A stretch of DNA of 64,000 nt from Mycogone perniciosa (lineage: Eukaryota; Ascomycota; Sordariomycetes; Hypocreales; Hypocreaceae): the NCBI GenBank assembly GCA_025331125.1, contig JAOALB010000016.1:1-64000 (forward strand), written 5' to 3'. Positions within the stretch are counted from its first letter, which is position 1, and each line of letters starts with the position of its first letter. The translations under genes and the position numbers were made by a program. Under the pieces are notes generated by a model. The model ran no database searches and was not told where the DNA came from. It was given only the letters and a program-made list of their open reading frames with translations. Below are positions 47,174-59,454 of this stretch, in pieces.

Positions 47174-48594
47174 CCAATATATGACGGCAAAAAAAGCCCT
47201 GGGCGAAATCCGGGCTGTCAGCGTTCGCCTGTAAAGCGGCTATGCGTTGCAACGGGTTGAATGGGGTCGCCATGAGGTTTGAATTGGCTGATCCGCGCTC
47301 GGAGTACTAATGCTTTTTCAACGAAGTGGCTCTCATTGAGCACACGAGAACGACATGCCAGTTTGATATCAAGCGTGGATTTAGAAGCGCACAATGTATT
47401 CGACGCCTGTCCATTGGACCATACTATCCTTTAGTTCGGCCATATAAGGTCTCCAACGACAGCTTCAAATTCATCGAGCGCCGGGTATCTAGATACCCAA
47501 TCACGCATTATGAATCGGTCCCGAGTCTAATTATATCCGCTGGAATGAAATTGGCATCCGGATCGAAAATGGTCTGACGAAAGGACCAATATCACTTGCT
47601 TGTTCGCTACTCGTGCTGATCCGATGCCTGGCTCGGATATGAGTTCTGAAATTCAGCATCACTAGCCTTATGGGGCGATCTTGTTCTCAAAATAGGCTAT
47701 ATTTCATAGTCCATTGCAGAGCAATTTTCTCTGTTTTATACGAAAAGTTTGTTCTATTCACGCATTATGTTTTTTTACGACAATGATTTCAGCCCCAACG
47801 CCAGCTATCACGGGGACGACATGGTGATGTATCCACTGGGCCACTGGATTGGTGCCATAAAAGATGGGTTCACAAAAAAGGTTTACGGGTTATGTTCACG
47901 AGAAAAAAAAAAGTCATTTGGTGTTTGTTGTCGGGCGTTCTTGAAGTGTGGATTGGGGCGAAAAGGGGAACCGTCGGAACAGAACTGTTCCCGTGGTGAC
48001 TTGGTTTGGTGACAGTTGGGTGATCCGATATAGCGTCTTTTGATCGAATACACTATTACGTGTCAGCTTATTCTCCCCGGATTATGGTGTGTCACGGTTT
48101 CTCGAGTTATGGCGCCATCAGACTTCCATTAATAATGACTATGGGGGAATGCGGATTACTATTACGAGCTCACGATGGAATTTCTCGGATCAACGGGGCG
48201 CGAATGGCGGCGGGGAGAAAATCGGAACATGGGGTATGGGGTATGGTGGCTGTGTGATACCAATCTCGGTCTAGTTTGTTGGAGTTGCTATTATAAGTTC
48301 AGGGGGACAGATCTAGCTTCTATGGAGTTGATGGGGCAAAGGCGTGAATGCATTGGAGTTCTTGACTGATTGGGGAATGGTAATCTTGAACGGAGTACAA
48401 CAGGGAGTGAAAAACAGGAGAATGGCATTATATCCCGAGGTCGGGGATTCTTGGCTTACATGTACGATGAACTTGAAGCTTATATGTGAACTTGATACGG
48501 AGTAGTTGTCTCACCTATCTAGAGCATGCTAAAGACGCGAAGGGCGTCGACTATGAAAATGATCAGGCTTGCAAAGCGGCGGAGGGCTGTAATC
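47174..48594. other. Intergenic, convergent 3' ends
   Basis: About 1.4 kb between the bZIP and GH16 stops, AT-rich. Short homopolymer A/T runs (47770, 47905) are present. No gene is supported. Confidence 0.5.
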
Positions 48595-49824
48595 TCAAAT
48601 CAACCAGAACCAAACAAATCCTCCAACCGTCAGCGTCCATATCCAGACCATTCGACTCCCCATGTCACCAGTGCCAGCTATTCGAGCCCCTGTGCTATTC
48701 CACAGTATGGACGCCTTGCCCGTCTCGGTGGTTTCGTCGATACTGCACACCACCTTGCACTTCCCATTGCCTTTCCTCCGAACCAACTCGCCTCGCGGTC
48801 CTACGTCTCTCCTCCACAACTTGTCGATGCTCCGTTTTGAGGCACCGCCATCGCTACCTGTTGTGTTGTACACCATCTCAGTCCATTGGATCTGCAGACT
48901 CGCTTGTTCATTCTCGCTCATGTTGCCACTCCAGCTACCGCCATCGCTCCATGCGTTAAAGTTTATGCCCGATGCCTCCTTCGGCACTTGGAACTCAATG
49001 CTCGCGGCCTCGTGACCATCCACGTACCAGACACTGCGTTGAGGAGTCCAATCTAGTCGGTGGACGATCCAGTCGCTCCAGATCATGCCCTTCGGCATGG
49101 TGACGTTCCTGGTCGCATCTGGGTTTACGCTGCCGTCGTCGTTGTATGATGGCTGGTTGGTATACTGGATGTGCTCACGCGGATCGCGGGTCAGGATTTC
49201 GATATCGGCCTCCTGCACGTGGGCTGTCTTGGTGGCATCCCGGTATGTGAACATGGCCGTGACGGCACCTGGGCTGCCGATAGTCCGGGCCATCATGCGC
49301 AAAGAGAGAAACTGATAATCCTGCGATGTCGTCTGGAACGCGGCAGCAGACTGGAACCCACGGAGGCGCAGGGTGCGCAACGTCATGTACGTTTCTGACA
49401 CGGGTTTATCATCATCGTTCTTTTGGATGTAGACGTTGCTTGGGGAATTGACCATCAGGACGGTTGCCTCGCCAGACAGGCCTTGGCCTTTACCCTCACT
49501 ATTATCCCATCCCTGGAGCTCCCAAACGCTGGTCCACTCATCGCTGGAGAAGTAGGCGCTGGTCGGGGGCGCGATAGCGGCCTGTGAGTCGTTCAGCACC
49601 ACCTCTGGGACGCCAGCATCCTTTGTGAGGCCCCTGAAGTCGAAGAACATGTGCTTGGCGTAATAGCCTGGCTCCGTGCCATTGGTGAGGAAGCAGTCAC
49701 AATCAGCATCGCCATTAGGAGGCGGTTTGCCGTTACTATTGTTGTCGCTACCGGCAACACATCGTACAAGGGCGGCTGCTATTACAAAGAACTGTAGATA
49801 AGAAGACAATGAGGAGCAACGCAT
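48595..49824 (-). CDS. GH16 family cell-wall glycosidase/transglycosylase
   Basis: Single exon. The start at 49824 is preferred to an in-frame ATG 13 codons earlier (49863) because it opens directly on a signal peptide (MRCSSLSSYLQFFVIAAALV, ending near residue 25), giving 409 residues. The catalytic motif E-A-D-I-E lies at residues 205-209, matching the GH16 E-x-D-x-E with nucleophile E205 and acid/base E209. Aromatic residues around WELQGWDNSEG and WSDWIVHRLDWTP line the expected cleft. The C-terminus has a hydrophobic segment (MVWIWTLTVGGFVWFWLI) after a Ser/Gly stretch, suggesting a membrane or GPI anchor. GH16 enzymes act on wall beta-glucans or link chitin to glucan. Dibasic sites (KR, RR) near residues 335-355 could be Kex2 cleavage points. 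The exact substrate is unknown. Confidence 0.88.
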   Translation of the reverse strand: MRCSSLSSYLQFFVIAAALVRCVAGSDNNSNGKPPPNGDADCDCFLTNGTEPGYYAKHMFFDFRGLTKDAGVPEVVLNDSQAAIAPPTSAYFSSDEWTSVWELQGWDNSEGKGQGLSGEATVLMVNSPSNVYIQKNDDDKPVSETYMTLRTLRLRGFQSAAAFQTTSQDYQFLSLRMMARTIGSPGAVTAMFTYRDATKTAHVQEADIEILTRDPREHIQYTNQPSYNDDGSVNPDATRNVTMPKGMIWSDWIVHRLDWTPQRSVWYVDGHEAASIEFQVPKEASGINFNAWSDGGSWSGNMSENEQASLQIQWTEMVYNTTGSDGGASKRSIDKLWRRDVGPRGELVRRKGNGKCKVVCSIDETTETGKASILWNSTGARIAGTGDMGSRMVWIWTLTVGGFVWFWLI

Positions 49825-50544
49825 CTTGCTAAAGAATGAATGCCACCTGCTAGGGTCGGGCAATGCCTAGTCGGGCGACTTTACGATAACAAAGAGACAG
49901 AGGCCCAGATTCTTCAAGGCAACAACAAAAGGGGGGCACATTCTTATCTATCTGTAGTACGAAGTACATATGCAATATTGTGGGCTTTGTGCAGAGTGTT
50001 GTTTTGTTCCTGTTGGGCGGACGCAGGTGCAATTCTGCGCGACGTCGTATTCTGGCCATTATGACTGGTGGGATGGCCTCATCAGCTCACTTGGCAGCGC
50101 TTTGTCGATCATCGGAGGTTTCTTTTGATTATGGCTAGTCGTCAATCACGGATCGGATTATTATGCTACCGAAGCACACACACACCGCCCACTTTGCTCT
50201 CATTCGCCATTCGCATTCAAGCCCGCTTCGTTGTTGATATCTGACATCCCTACTTCGTACTCCGTACACTACTATTATTAAATAATAGTGCTACCACTGC
50301 TTCGCACAGCAGAAAGAAATGCGACAATACGAGTAAGAGCCTTGATCATCCATTCAAAGTGACAAGGCGAACAAAAGCGGCTTGTTTCACTGGTGTGCTA
50401 TAAACCCATTTCCCGCTGCTAAACTCTAGGTGCATAAGTATCATGTTTGATCATGCATTTTCAGGATACTCACAGTTGCAGATGACACCAGTTACTTGAT
50501 CCTCACTACCTATTACTATCTCTGTATCCATCACTCCTCGTCGA
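49825..50544. other. Shared divergent promoter region
   Basis: About 720 bases between GH16 (-) and the WW gene (+). Contains CTTCGTACTCCGTAC near 50253-50267 and a perfect 9-bp inverted repeat at 50271-50289. Confidence 0.55.
50271..50289. repeat. AT-rich perfect inverted repeat
   Basis: ACTATTATT and AATAATAGT are exact reverse complements separated by one base, next to a CTTCGTACTCCGTAC motif in the GH16/WW divergent promoter. Confidence 0.8.
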
Positions 50545-51417
50545 ATGATGTCGTCGCCAGGTGCTACCACCTCTCCGCGTGAGCAGAAGGCCGAGTCGCT
50601 ACCCCCAGTTGATGAGTCTACGAAGGATGCTACCAAGGAAGAAGGAGAAGATGCAAACGATGACGAGAAGCAGGAGGAAATGAAGCCCGACGCTGCTGGG
50701 TTGGGCACCAATCCCGACGAGGAAGATGAATCGCGCAGCAACGCGTTGCCAGCTGCTGCTGAGGACACTCCCCCTTTGCCAAGCGAACCTGTCCCTAAGG
50801 GGCCGCCGCTGCCAAACGAGCCTGTGCCACAGCCGGAAGATGACGGATGGGACTGCCAGTGGGATCCAAATACCCAAACCTGGTTCTTCTACAACCGCTT
50901 CACTAGGAAGTCTCAATGGGAAAACCCACGAGTTCCCAACGCAGCCAGTGCTGCAGCCAATGGCACTGGCGCTGGCGCGACCACGAGTGCCGCTCAAGCT
51001 AGCGAGCCCCAGCCGCCTGTCTATGAGAAGCCCGCTGCAGGAGGCTACAACCCCGCTATCCATGGCGATTACGATCCGAACGCTTGGTACGCGAAAGGCA
51101 ACGATGAAGATGAGCATGATCACTCCGCTGCCACACTTGCCGATCCCTCAATGTACAGTGCGACGGTTGCTTTCAACCGCCAAAACGGGCACTTCCAGAC
51201 TGGTGATATGGGTCCTGAGAGGCACACCGACGACGCCAAGTCCCGCCGACAGATGAACGCCTACTTCGACGTCGATGCCGCGGCTAATGCCCACGGTGGA
51301 CGCAGTCTCAAGGCCGAGCGGTCGAACAAGAAGCCAACCAAGAGTGAGCTCAAGGCATTTAAGGAGAAGCGGCGGGCGAAGAAGGAAGAGAAGCGTAGAG
51401 CATGGCTAAGGGATTAA
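50545..51417 (+). CDS. WW-domain protein
   Basis: Single exon of 290 residues (two adjacent Met codons at the start). The N-terminal ~95 residues are acidic and Pro-rich (PPLPSEPVP, PPLPNEPVPQP). The WW domain at about residues 99-130 has the conserved Trp residues (W102/W106 and W125), the aromatic WFFYNRFT core and a closing ENP. After a Gly/Ala/Ser linker comes PAIHGDYDPNAWYAKG, then a Lys/Arg-rich C-terminus (residues 260-290, KSELKAFKEKRRAKK) that could bind RNA or act in nuclear import. WW domains bind Pro-rich ligands; similar small proteins are found in splicing or transcription-linked complexes. The role here is not known. Confidence 0.9.
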   Translation: MMSSPGATTSPREQKAESLPPVDESTKDATKEEGEDANDDEKQEEMKPDAAGLGTNPDEEDESRSNALPAAAEDTPPLPSEPVPKGPPLPNEPVPQPEDDGWDCQWDPNTQTWFFYNRFTRKSQWENPRVPNAASAAANGTGAGATTSAAQASEPQPPVYEKPAAGGYNPAIHGDYDPNAWYAKGNDEDEHDHSAATLADPSMYSATVAFNRQNGHFQTGDMGPERHTDDAKSRRQMNAYFDVDAAANAHGGRSLKAERSNKKPTKSELKAFKEKRRAKKEEKRRAWLRD

Positions 51418-51875
51418 AAGGGGCTTCAAACATGGTTTTTCTCTCTTGCATGGCCCATGTTGGCGCTTTACCAGGGATAAGTCCCGCTGAATGGCGTTGG
51501 ACAGGAATGGCGCGGTGGCAGGTGTGTATTACTCTTACAAAGCATGGCTCCAACAAACTCAAATGGGAGGACGAGAGGGTGGTTTCATCTTGTTTTTCTT
51601 TCCCATTTTTCAGCATTTGAGAAACTTGGTCATCTTGGCCTTGGATAGAAATATATAGAGTCTCGATATGCCTAGCGAAGCTTAAAAAAAGGTCAGCCCC
51701 ACTGATATATACCCAACTACAAGACTACAGGCTATGCACTTCATGTTTTGATCGTTTTTCTATCCTGATTATTGGGTGTTTTTGAATAGTCTGAATAGGT
51801 ATGGACTTGCACTCTATAGAAAAGTCTAGTCTTTCATATTTTGATTCATTCTATCTTCCTCTTTTTTTATAAAGT
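51418..51875. other. Intergenic, convergent 3' ends
   Basis: About 460 bases between the WW and RIX1 stops, AT-rich toward the RIX1 side. No repeat or RNA gene. Confidence 0.55.
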
Positions 51876-54200
51876 CTAGTCCTCTTCATCCTCATCCTCA
51901 TCCTCATCATCTTCCAGCTCCATATTCAAGTGCACACTCCCATCACTATCATCGTCAGAGCCTTCGGCGTCATCCGCCTTGGCTTCAGCTTTGGGTTGTG
52001 CTTGTGGCGCAGGGACCCGAACGGGCTTTGAGCTGTCGATTTCTTGCCTCTTAGATTGAGCAGGCTCTGGGCCTTCATGCTTCCGCTTGGGCGGCGAACT
52101 TGCCCTTGTGACCCTTGGCTCGAAGGGGTTGGTTTGTATGGGTAAATCGACCTTCATCTCTGGCGCCGTGGCAAATGTGCCTAGATTCAACGACGCTTTC
52201 TTCGTGGTTTCTTCTGTAGACCCGTCTTTGTCATTGTCGGGCATTTCTTCATCGCTACGCTCCTCTTCCTCCTCTTCTATCTGCCCCAACTCTGCGACTT
52301 CGCCGACAGTGGCAAACATGTCGCTCCCACTGCCTGGAGCGCCGCTGGTACGTAGATTGCTGCGCAGAATTTCGAGGCCCTGGTCGTGGGGAAACTGCTG
52401 CGACAGATGGGGCAGGATGCTGGGGTACATGCGGCCGCGCTGATCCTTGTAGGGGTTGAGAACGCTGGAGAGCATGGCATCACGGTTGTGGGTCAAGATG
52501 GCGGTTTTGTCAGCGAGGCAGCGGAGGGTGGGCTTGAGGTGTGACTGAGGCAGACAGGATAGGATTGCTGTCAGAAGCTCGGCAGCTGCGAGTTTGTGAT
52601 CGGGTTCCAGGCTTGGTGGTTCGGTGGCAGCGACGGCGGCTTGGGGTTGGAGAAACAAGTCTGTGTTGACGGCGGCGCCGTTTTTCCTTGTGTCCTTGCC
52701 TGTCGTGGCTGTGGGCTTTTCGGCTGGCTTTAAGAATCCAGCGTCTTGTTGTAGGTCCCGGCAGCAAGCTCCAACCAGAGGATCCAGCATGTCGACTGCT
52801 GGCTTCGAGAGTGTCGGCCCAGCGATGTTCAAGATGACGTTCAGAAGGGTGTATCCGGTTATGCGAACGGCTGGATTGCTTATGCCAGACTTGAAGACAC
52901 GCACAAGGTGATCTAATATCTCGGAGACCAAAGGTAGCATATTCCTTCCCAGTCTCAGGAATAAAGCGAGGAGAAGCTTCAGCGAGGCCACGTGAATGTC
53001 AGGTACCAAACTCCACAGATCCTCCTTTTCTTCGCGGCCGATGGCTGAATTTGTTTCGATAGACTGTTCCCATGTCTGAGATTTTGACAACCGAGCAATT
53101 AGACAAACTCTAGAGACGGTGTTCATAAAGCTGCTGATGGGTATGGCAACTGCAGCCTTGGTTGGGCATGCTAATGTGTCTGCTAGATAGTGGAAAAGCC
53201 CAATCAGCCGGTCAACGCCAGCGTCAAGGCCAGACCATTCAGGGAGCTGGTCAACGGAAGTGCCTCCACCATGAGGTTCTCCATCGACATCAACTTTTGA
53301 TCGCGAATGGCCAATCGTGGCGTCCCAAGACTCAACAACAGCGCGAAAGACTTGATCGGCAGTAGAATGAAACTCGTGTAAAGTTCCGTTAACAAGCTTG
53401 GTCCATTCTTCACTGCCACCTGACTTGGCCGCGACAAAGTGAAGGGAAATAACGAGTCGCCTAGAAGCTCGCTGCAGAGATTCGGGAACGGAAATTTGGT
53501 CTGAAGAGGTTGGTACCAAGTAGGTTCTGACAGCAGATCGAATCTGCGAGCTGACTGGACGAAGGGTGGGTGAATACAGGGGAATGAGAGTTGAGAATGA
53601 CTCGCATATCGTCTCTACCAGAGGCAAGGGCGTTGCCAAAGGCTGGCCAGCCTGTGGCTTGATAAGTTGCAGACATGCCGTCGCAAAAGCTATCAGAGTA
53701 GGCGTAGCGACTTCGCGTACGAGAGTTTGGTAGGGGTGGACGAGCATGTAGATCCTCGTCAGGGTCACTATGGCCAGCTCTTTCGAGGCGGCAGGATCAC
53801 CTTTCTAATGCGCCTGTAAGCATTTAAGATAGAGTCAGAAGATCAAAGAGGGCCATACCTGGACAATAGAGAGCAACCCGCGTACCCAAGGCTCAGAACC
53901 TCGAAGTGTTTCCCAGCCTCCCACATCCACTGCTGCCTTGACCAGGCCAATGGCTGCGAACCTCCCCTCGCGGCTTCGGCCATTGAGAAGAGTGGTGATG
54001 TTAGTCTTGAGCTTGTGAACAAGCATAGAGCTTTGGGACGCATCGCCCTTCAGCTTCGGGTCCTGGGGGGCGGATAGCGCATCTTGACATCGGAGGACAT
54101 GGCGGATGAGAGATGGTAGTGAGTGAGGGAGTTGCTCTGGTGGGATAGAGGTGAACTTTCGACATAGGACCCGAAGATCCGGAGGGGCTGCTGTTGACAT
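51876..54200 (-). CDS. rix1: Pre-rRNA processing protein RIX1
   Basis: Exons 54200-53859 and 53804-51876 join in phase to 756 residues. The N-terminal ~400 residues are helical ARM-like repeats typical of RIX1/PELP1 (FTSIPPEQLPHSLPSLI; LVKAAVDVGGWETLRGSEPWVRG; then ASKELAIVTLTRIYMLV right after the intron). The C-terminus is disordered and acidic (runs of D/E), with an NLS-like KRKHEGPEPAQSKRQE. RIX1 with Ipi1 and Ipi3 helps late 60S maturation, including ITS2 processing, in the nucleolus and nucleoplasm. The acidic tail is usual for the family. It is divergent to YPP1 with about 740 bases between starts. Complete as far as visible. Confidence 0.92.
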
Positions 54201-54942
54201 TGAGAGGGGGGGTTGATTGGGCTCTTATTGTGTTGTTTTGGCCAATGTTTGTCGAGTTTGTCGAGTCGAGATATCCAAGTCTGGTGTGGCAGAATTCTCA
54301 CGATGGGAACTGCTATTAGCGGGTAGCCAGAAAAGGCAAATCGAGATCCACCGCCTGCTAAATAAATCTTCTCGGCAGGACGGGCCGTTCAATCAAGAGA
54401 GAAAAGAAGGATAAGAAAATAACTGCGTATGATATCCTCAATTGGCAGCGTTATTCAAATTCTGCTGTTTATGAGGGAAGTGGTCTATCAATGAAGCTCT
54501 CACTGAGGCTCGAACTTTTTTTTCCGCCCAGTTGCTTAGCACTGTCTTTCAGTGGCTTTCGTTCCGCCGTGGGGGTTCTGATGGTTCCTAGTGGCGCGTT
54601 GATTGGCCCTGTCGTCATTCCGCGTTACCACAGGCACAATAGCCCCGAGGCAGGGAGTGCTCGTAGTGCTCGTAGTACTACGTACTATTCCGCAGGTTGG
54701 GTACGATTTGCTTCTGCCACATGCCTGCTTCGCCTCCCTTCGACACACCTCTCGCTTCTACATACCACTAACCTCAGACATTCTTCGCGACAGCTCCTGT
54801 TCCAACAAAGTGGCTGCCATCGAGACCTGGCAGAGCCATTGCATTACGATAAGCTGTCCTTTGTCTGCGCCGCCATGCATCTGCATCTGCACCACATTCC
54901 TTAGCTGCCTTTGAACGAAACCCCCCCTGAGTTGGTCGCAAG
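54201..54942. other. Shared divergent promoter of RIX1 and YPP1
   Basis: About 740 bases between the two starts. No TATA or known element stands out. A short GTAGTACTACG palindrome lies near 54674. Confidence 0.5.
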
Positions 54943-57900
54943 ATGAGTGTAAGCCAAGGAAACCCGAAACATCGGCCGCCATTTAGTGAGCTGACTTCTC
55001 ACCCACTTGGGGCTACAGGCGAAAGGAGCCCGTTATGCTGAGCAGTTGGATGATGCCCGCTGTGAGGGCATATGGAGCGATGTGCCTGAGCTGGTTCGCA
55101 AGGTCCGCAAGCATCTGCCAGCGAGAGAATGTGCGCCAATCACTACCACCACGAATTGGAGGATATTTCCAAAGGCTAATAGGTGTCAATTGCGTTTTCT
55201 CTAGGTGTTGCTTTGACCGCCGAATCCGAATGCGCCATCTCCAAGGTGACCTCTAGCGGAGCTCGCCCAACCGCCGAGACGACTGCGCGGGACCTCGACG
55301 TATCGAACCGGCTCACAAGGCTTATGGCTGCGATCGAAAGCGAGACGACTCATTATGAAGAAAGATTCCAGGCCCAGGTCTGTGTCGGGTGGCTGTACTG
55401 GGTGGTTGCAGACTACAGCCTGGCGCTGGAGCGCTTGCCCAGGAGCCTGAGCGAGGTATACCCAGATATGGACCCAGCCGATACCTCATCCGAATGGACC
55501 AGCGTGTGCGCCCTGAAATCTGCCTACCTCCGAGCTAATTGCTTGCAACGAACTGGTCAGCGGCTACAGGCCTTGGCCGAAATACAGGCCGGTCTGCCTT
55601 CCCTGGCTCGAGTATGGTGTGGCCATGGTATCCGAAAGCAGCTGCGGTACTGGTCCGAGCTGTTTCTGACGGAGTATTGCAGGCTCTCCAGCGAGGCTCT
55701 TCATAATAGTGAGATAGCCCTGGATGATCCCGACTCCATCACATGCTTTCGATCATGGGCGAAATATTGGGAGGTCATGTCATCTCCTGTTACGGGTGGT
55801 TTCGGGTTTAAGGGATCCGTTCCTAGAAGGTGGATCTGGAAAGAGTACTACCTAGCATTGTCCCATATCTTAGAGAATGATGCCCCGTTCTCAGCAGCAG
55901 CACAGGTGGACAAGATATCTGGCGATATGTCAGCTCGGAGTCAGCTGAGGGTGGAGCTCAGGCGGGCAGAGGCGGCTTATCACGCCCTGCTACTCAGCGA
56001 GAATACCTTCCCCCGAGCTGAGGAAGAACGGGAGGAGGTCGAGGCATTCGTCAACCAAGTGATGAGGAACTGGACAATCTTGTGCGGTCGCGGATGGAGT
56101 GAACAAGACTTGGGTCAGGGCGGCCGTCATAGTCTCAGTCGAGGAGTGCTTGATACCCTTTACAGCGCGGCAACGAGGACGTATCACTCAACCGCTATCC
56201 TCAGATCCCTCTTCAACGTTCACTTGGCAGTCTCGGAGTTTGACCTCGCATTTAAAGCTCTCGATTCCTATCTAGACATTGTCAAGAAGGGCAAAGCACG
56301 TGTGGAAAAGACTGGAAAGTCAGAGCCCGGATTAGATGACGATGGGGACGTATTGGAGACAATGGCTAAAGCTGTCATGGCCTTGTGTTGCTATGGACAT
56401 CAACAGGCCGCTGAGAGGGCGCGGCATCTTGGAGCCGAGCTCGAGGATTGGCTCTCTAAACTACCACAAACAAAGGCCCCGGCAAATGGCACGCCATCGA
56501 TACCAGAAGTTGAGTCGGAAGAGGACATACGACCCACTGTTCCACCCGAAACCGTAGCCCTCGCTTGGCAAGCTATTGGTCTGGCTCATGCGCACTGGTC
56601 TCGAATGACATCTGAGGCTGGATCAAGAGCCGAAATACAATCCAAGGCCATCAGATGTCTACGCAGATCCTTGGCTCCGGAACTCGGTCGTTCTAAAGAT
56701 GTCAGAAGCTACTTTAGTCTTGGGCTTCTGCTGGCTGAACGGAGAGAGTTAGCGGCGGCAATTGAACTTGTGAGAACGGCGCTGATATCAATTCACGGGT
56801 TCGAAGAAGACTACAGTCTGTTCTACGGCCCCTACTGGCAGGAAAGGTCCCTCATACCAATGTGGCACCTCCTAGCACTCCTCCTGAGCGCCAGACAGGA
56901 TTATACCATGGCAGCAAGGGCTTGTGAAGGGGCTTTGGAGCAGTTCAAGGACACGACTGTCCTCTTTGGGAAACCAGGCAGTGGCTTTCGAAGTGAGCAT
57001 CTGAATGATGCTGAAGGCAAGAGTACAGCACCAAGAGGCCTGGTCGACGAAATGGACGACTTCGAGAAGGAGGGTATCTTGGACGTGAAGATGACGCAAC
57101 TCGCCCTGCTCGAGCTCCTTGAGGGGCCAGATGTAGCCGTGAATGCCAGTTACGAGTTGCTGACCCTATTCTCACGGCTCTTTGGCAATGTGGACGTTCA
57201 AACAACCATAAAGCCTCCAGTCATTGCAGAGCCGCCAAAGACGTCTGCCACCTTCCGCACGATTAAGGGCAGCATTTTTGGATCACGGGCCGACCGATCG
57301 AGGCCACCTACCACACTGACAAGCACTGCTACATTCACCGAAAAATCGGCAGCAACACCATCAAGACCCACAACATCCCATACTACTGCTCCGAGTATAG
57401 CCCCCACAGTTCATGTCACTTCAGAGAACGGGTACACGACAGATCCGTTGCGATCACGTAGCGGCAGCGTAGGAACACACCGGCAAAGGAGCGTATCAGG
57501 GAGAAGAAACAGTCTGAAGAAGAAAGGGAGGAGTAGCAGTCGGCAGAGATCTTCTAGCGCTGGCGGAATCTCACACCAAGCTACGGTCGTGGAGGAAGAA
57601 ACCGATCAAGAACATGATTTCTTCTCGTCCTCTGGCCGGCGCCTTCAATCTCGCGCCTCGAATTTATCGCGAGGTAGGACGCTTTCGTCATTGAACTCGT
57701 ATCTCTCCACAAACTCCAAGACCACTGATTATGCAGAGTTCCCGGCGGATACAAGCTTCACACAGCCGCAGTTGTTGCCATTCGTCCAGTTCCCTAGGGA
57801 CAAGGAGAGGATCCGGAGAACCACGATCCTGATAAAGGTGTGGCTCATGATTGCCGGATTCTATCGCCGCGCAGACATGCTGGACGATTGCAAGGGTGCT

Positions 57901-58732
57901 GTTGCGGAGGCACAAAAACTGGTCCAGACACTTGAGACAGAGTCCACCAAAGAGCTGCCCGGCGGCACTGGTCTCGCAAAGGGCTCGGCCTGGGCGGAGA
58001 GGAAGACCATTGATGAATTGTGGGGTGATGTCTACTCAGAGGTGAGCCATTCCAACCCTAGCTGCAGCAAGATGGATGATACTGACATTATTGAAGTTGG
58101 GCTTGCTATCTCTAGCCAAGGAGTCGCCCTACGCGGCCAGGATTGAATTTGAGTCCGCTTTGACACATTGTCCTGATCACCCGGCTGCGATCGTTGGACT
58201 GTCTAATATTTTACTTGATGTCTACAGCGAGAAGCTCCTACCAACGCCGTCCATCCCGCCCCTAGATTCCGAATCGTTTGAAACGGTAGGCTACATCATC
58301 GCGGATAATCCCCAAGGATCTTCGTCTCTGAAGATCCTTCCGTGGAGTCCTCTGGGTCTCAGCTCTGACATCTCCACCTCTGAAACCCCTGTATCCTACC
58401 CCGAAGGCAGCGAGGATGACGAAGCCAAGACTACCAACTCCGAAAATAGTCTTGACGACGACGAACAGCTGCCCCTGCCGTACAAGGCCACCCGCCTGCC
58501 TCTGATGGACCGTCTCGCGGCCCGCGATCGTGCTTTTACTCTGCTTTCCGGCCTCACTCGTCTCGGTACGGGTTGGGACTATTCAGACGCATGGTTCGCG
58601 CTTGCTCGTGCCCATGAGGAGAACGGCCAGCTCGACAAGGCCAAGGAGGTTCTTTGGTGGTGCGTCGAGCTTGAGGAGGCTATGGCAGTACGTGACTGGC
58701 GCAGTCTTGCCGGTGGAGGATATATTATTTGA
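54943..58732 (+). CDS. ypp1: YPP1 homologue (TPR protein, PI4-kinase Stt4 complex)
   Basis: Exons 54943-54948, 55019-55130, 55205-58041 and 58097-58732 join in phase to 1196 residues. The first coding exon is only ATG AGT before the GTAAGC donor. The joined start MSAKGARYAEQLDDARCEGIWSDVPELV fits the family. The body has helical TPR-like repeats (VALAWQAIGLAHAHW, then ARSYFSLGLLLAERRELAAAIELV). A Ser/Arg-rich disordered insertion lies at about residues 720-870. Further TPR-like helices close the protein (YSDAWFALARAHEENGQLDKAKEVLWW). In yeast, Ypp1 (human TTC7) with Efr3 recruits Stt4 PI4-kinase to the plasma membrane. The role here is taken from that family. The insertion may be a phospho-regulated linker. 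Confidence 0.9.
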
Positions 58733-59454
58733 AACAGGCGCCTTCCTTCATCCATTATAATCATGGAATGGCTCGAGACTATATCTGTAGAGAAAGAGAC
58801 GGGGATGTTGAATGGAGGCAGTGCTGAAGTTTATGATAGGGCTTTTAATTCGCTTGTGTGTTCTTTGAACTGCATCCTTGACTTCATTAATTGGAGTAGT
58901 AGATAATACGAATTCGAAATACATTAGCTATGGACTTGAATGAGTAATTTTCTGTGTCTCTAGGGAATTGTCAAAGGGTCATTGCCTTCAATATCTTCGA
59001 CATTAATGTGAGGTTTTCGAGTCTTCGCTTCTAGGTCGAGTGGGCAGGTGCGCTCTCCCTTGATGAGTTTGCCATGCCTTTCATCATAGCCTTAGTAATA
59101 CAGGCGTCTTTTCTATATGATAATACATTTCTTTCGTGTGCTTAATGAAGTCTGTAGACCTGAATCACTGATTTCTCCACATCGCTAACCCTAGAAATGC
59201 ACCCCAAAAGTCAATGGGTGAAGACATCAAAGATATAAATGCAGCACAATAGCTTATTCACTCTTGATCTGCCGCTACAGACGCCATCCCGAGAAGATTA
59301 TAATTGAAAACTGCGTCAATCGATATAGCCCGATACCGTTTGCAGACGTTAACCCAGTCACTGCCAGCCCGCATCGTGGGTGGATGCATGTTTTTTTGAG
59401 TTGAGAATACAATCATACTCTTGACTTGCTCCCACATATATAACTCAGTCCCAA

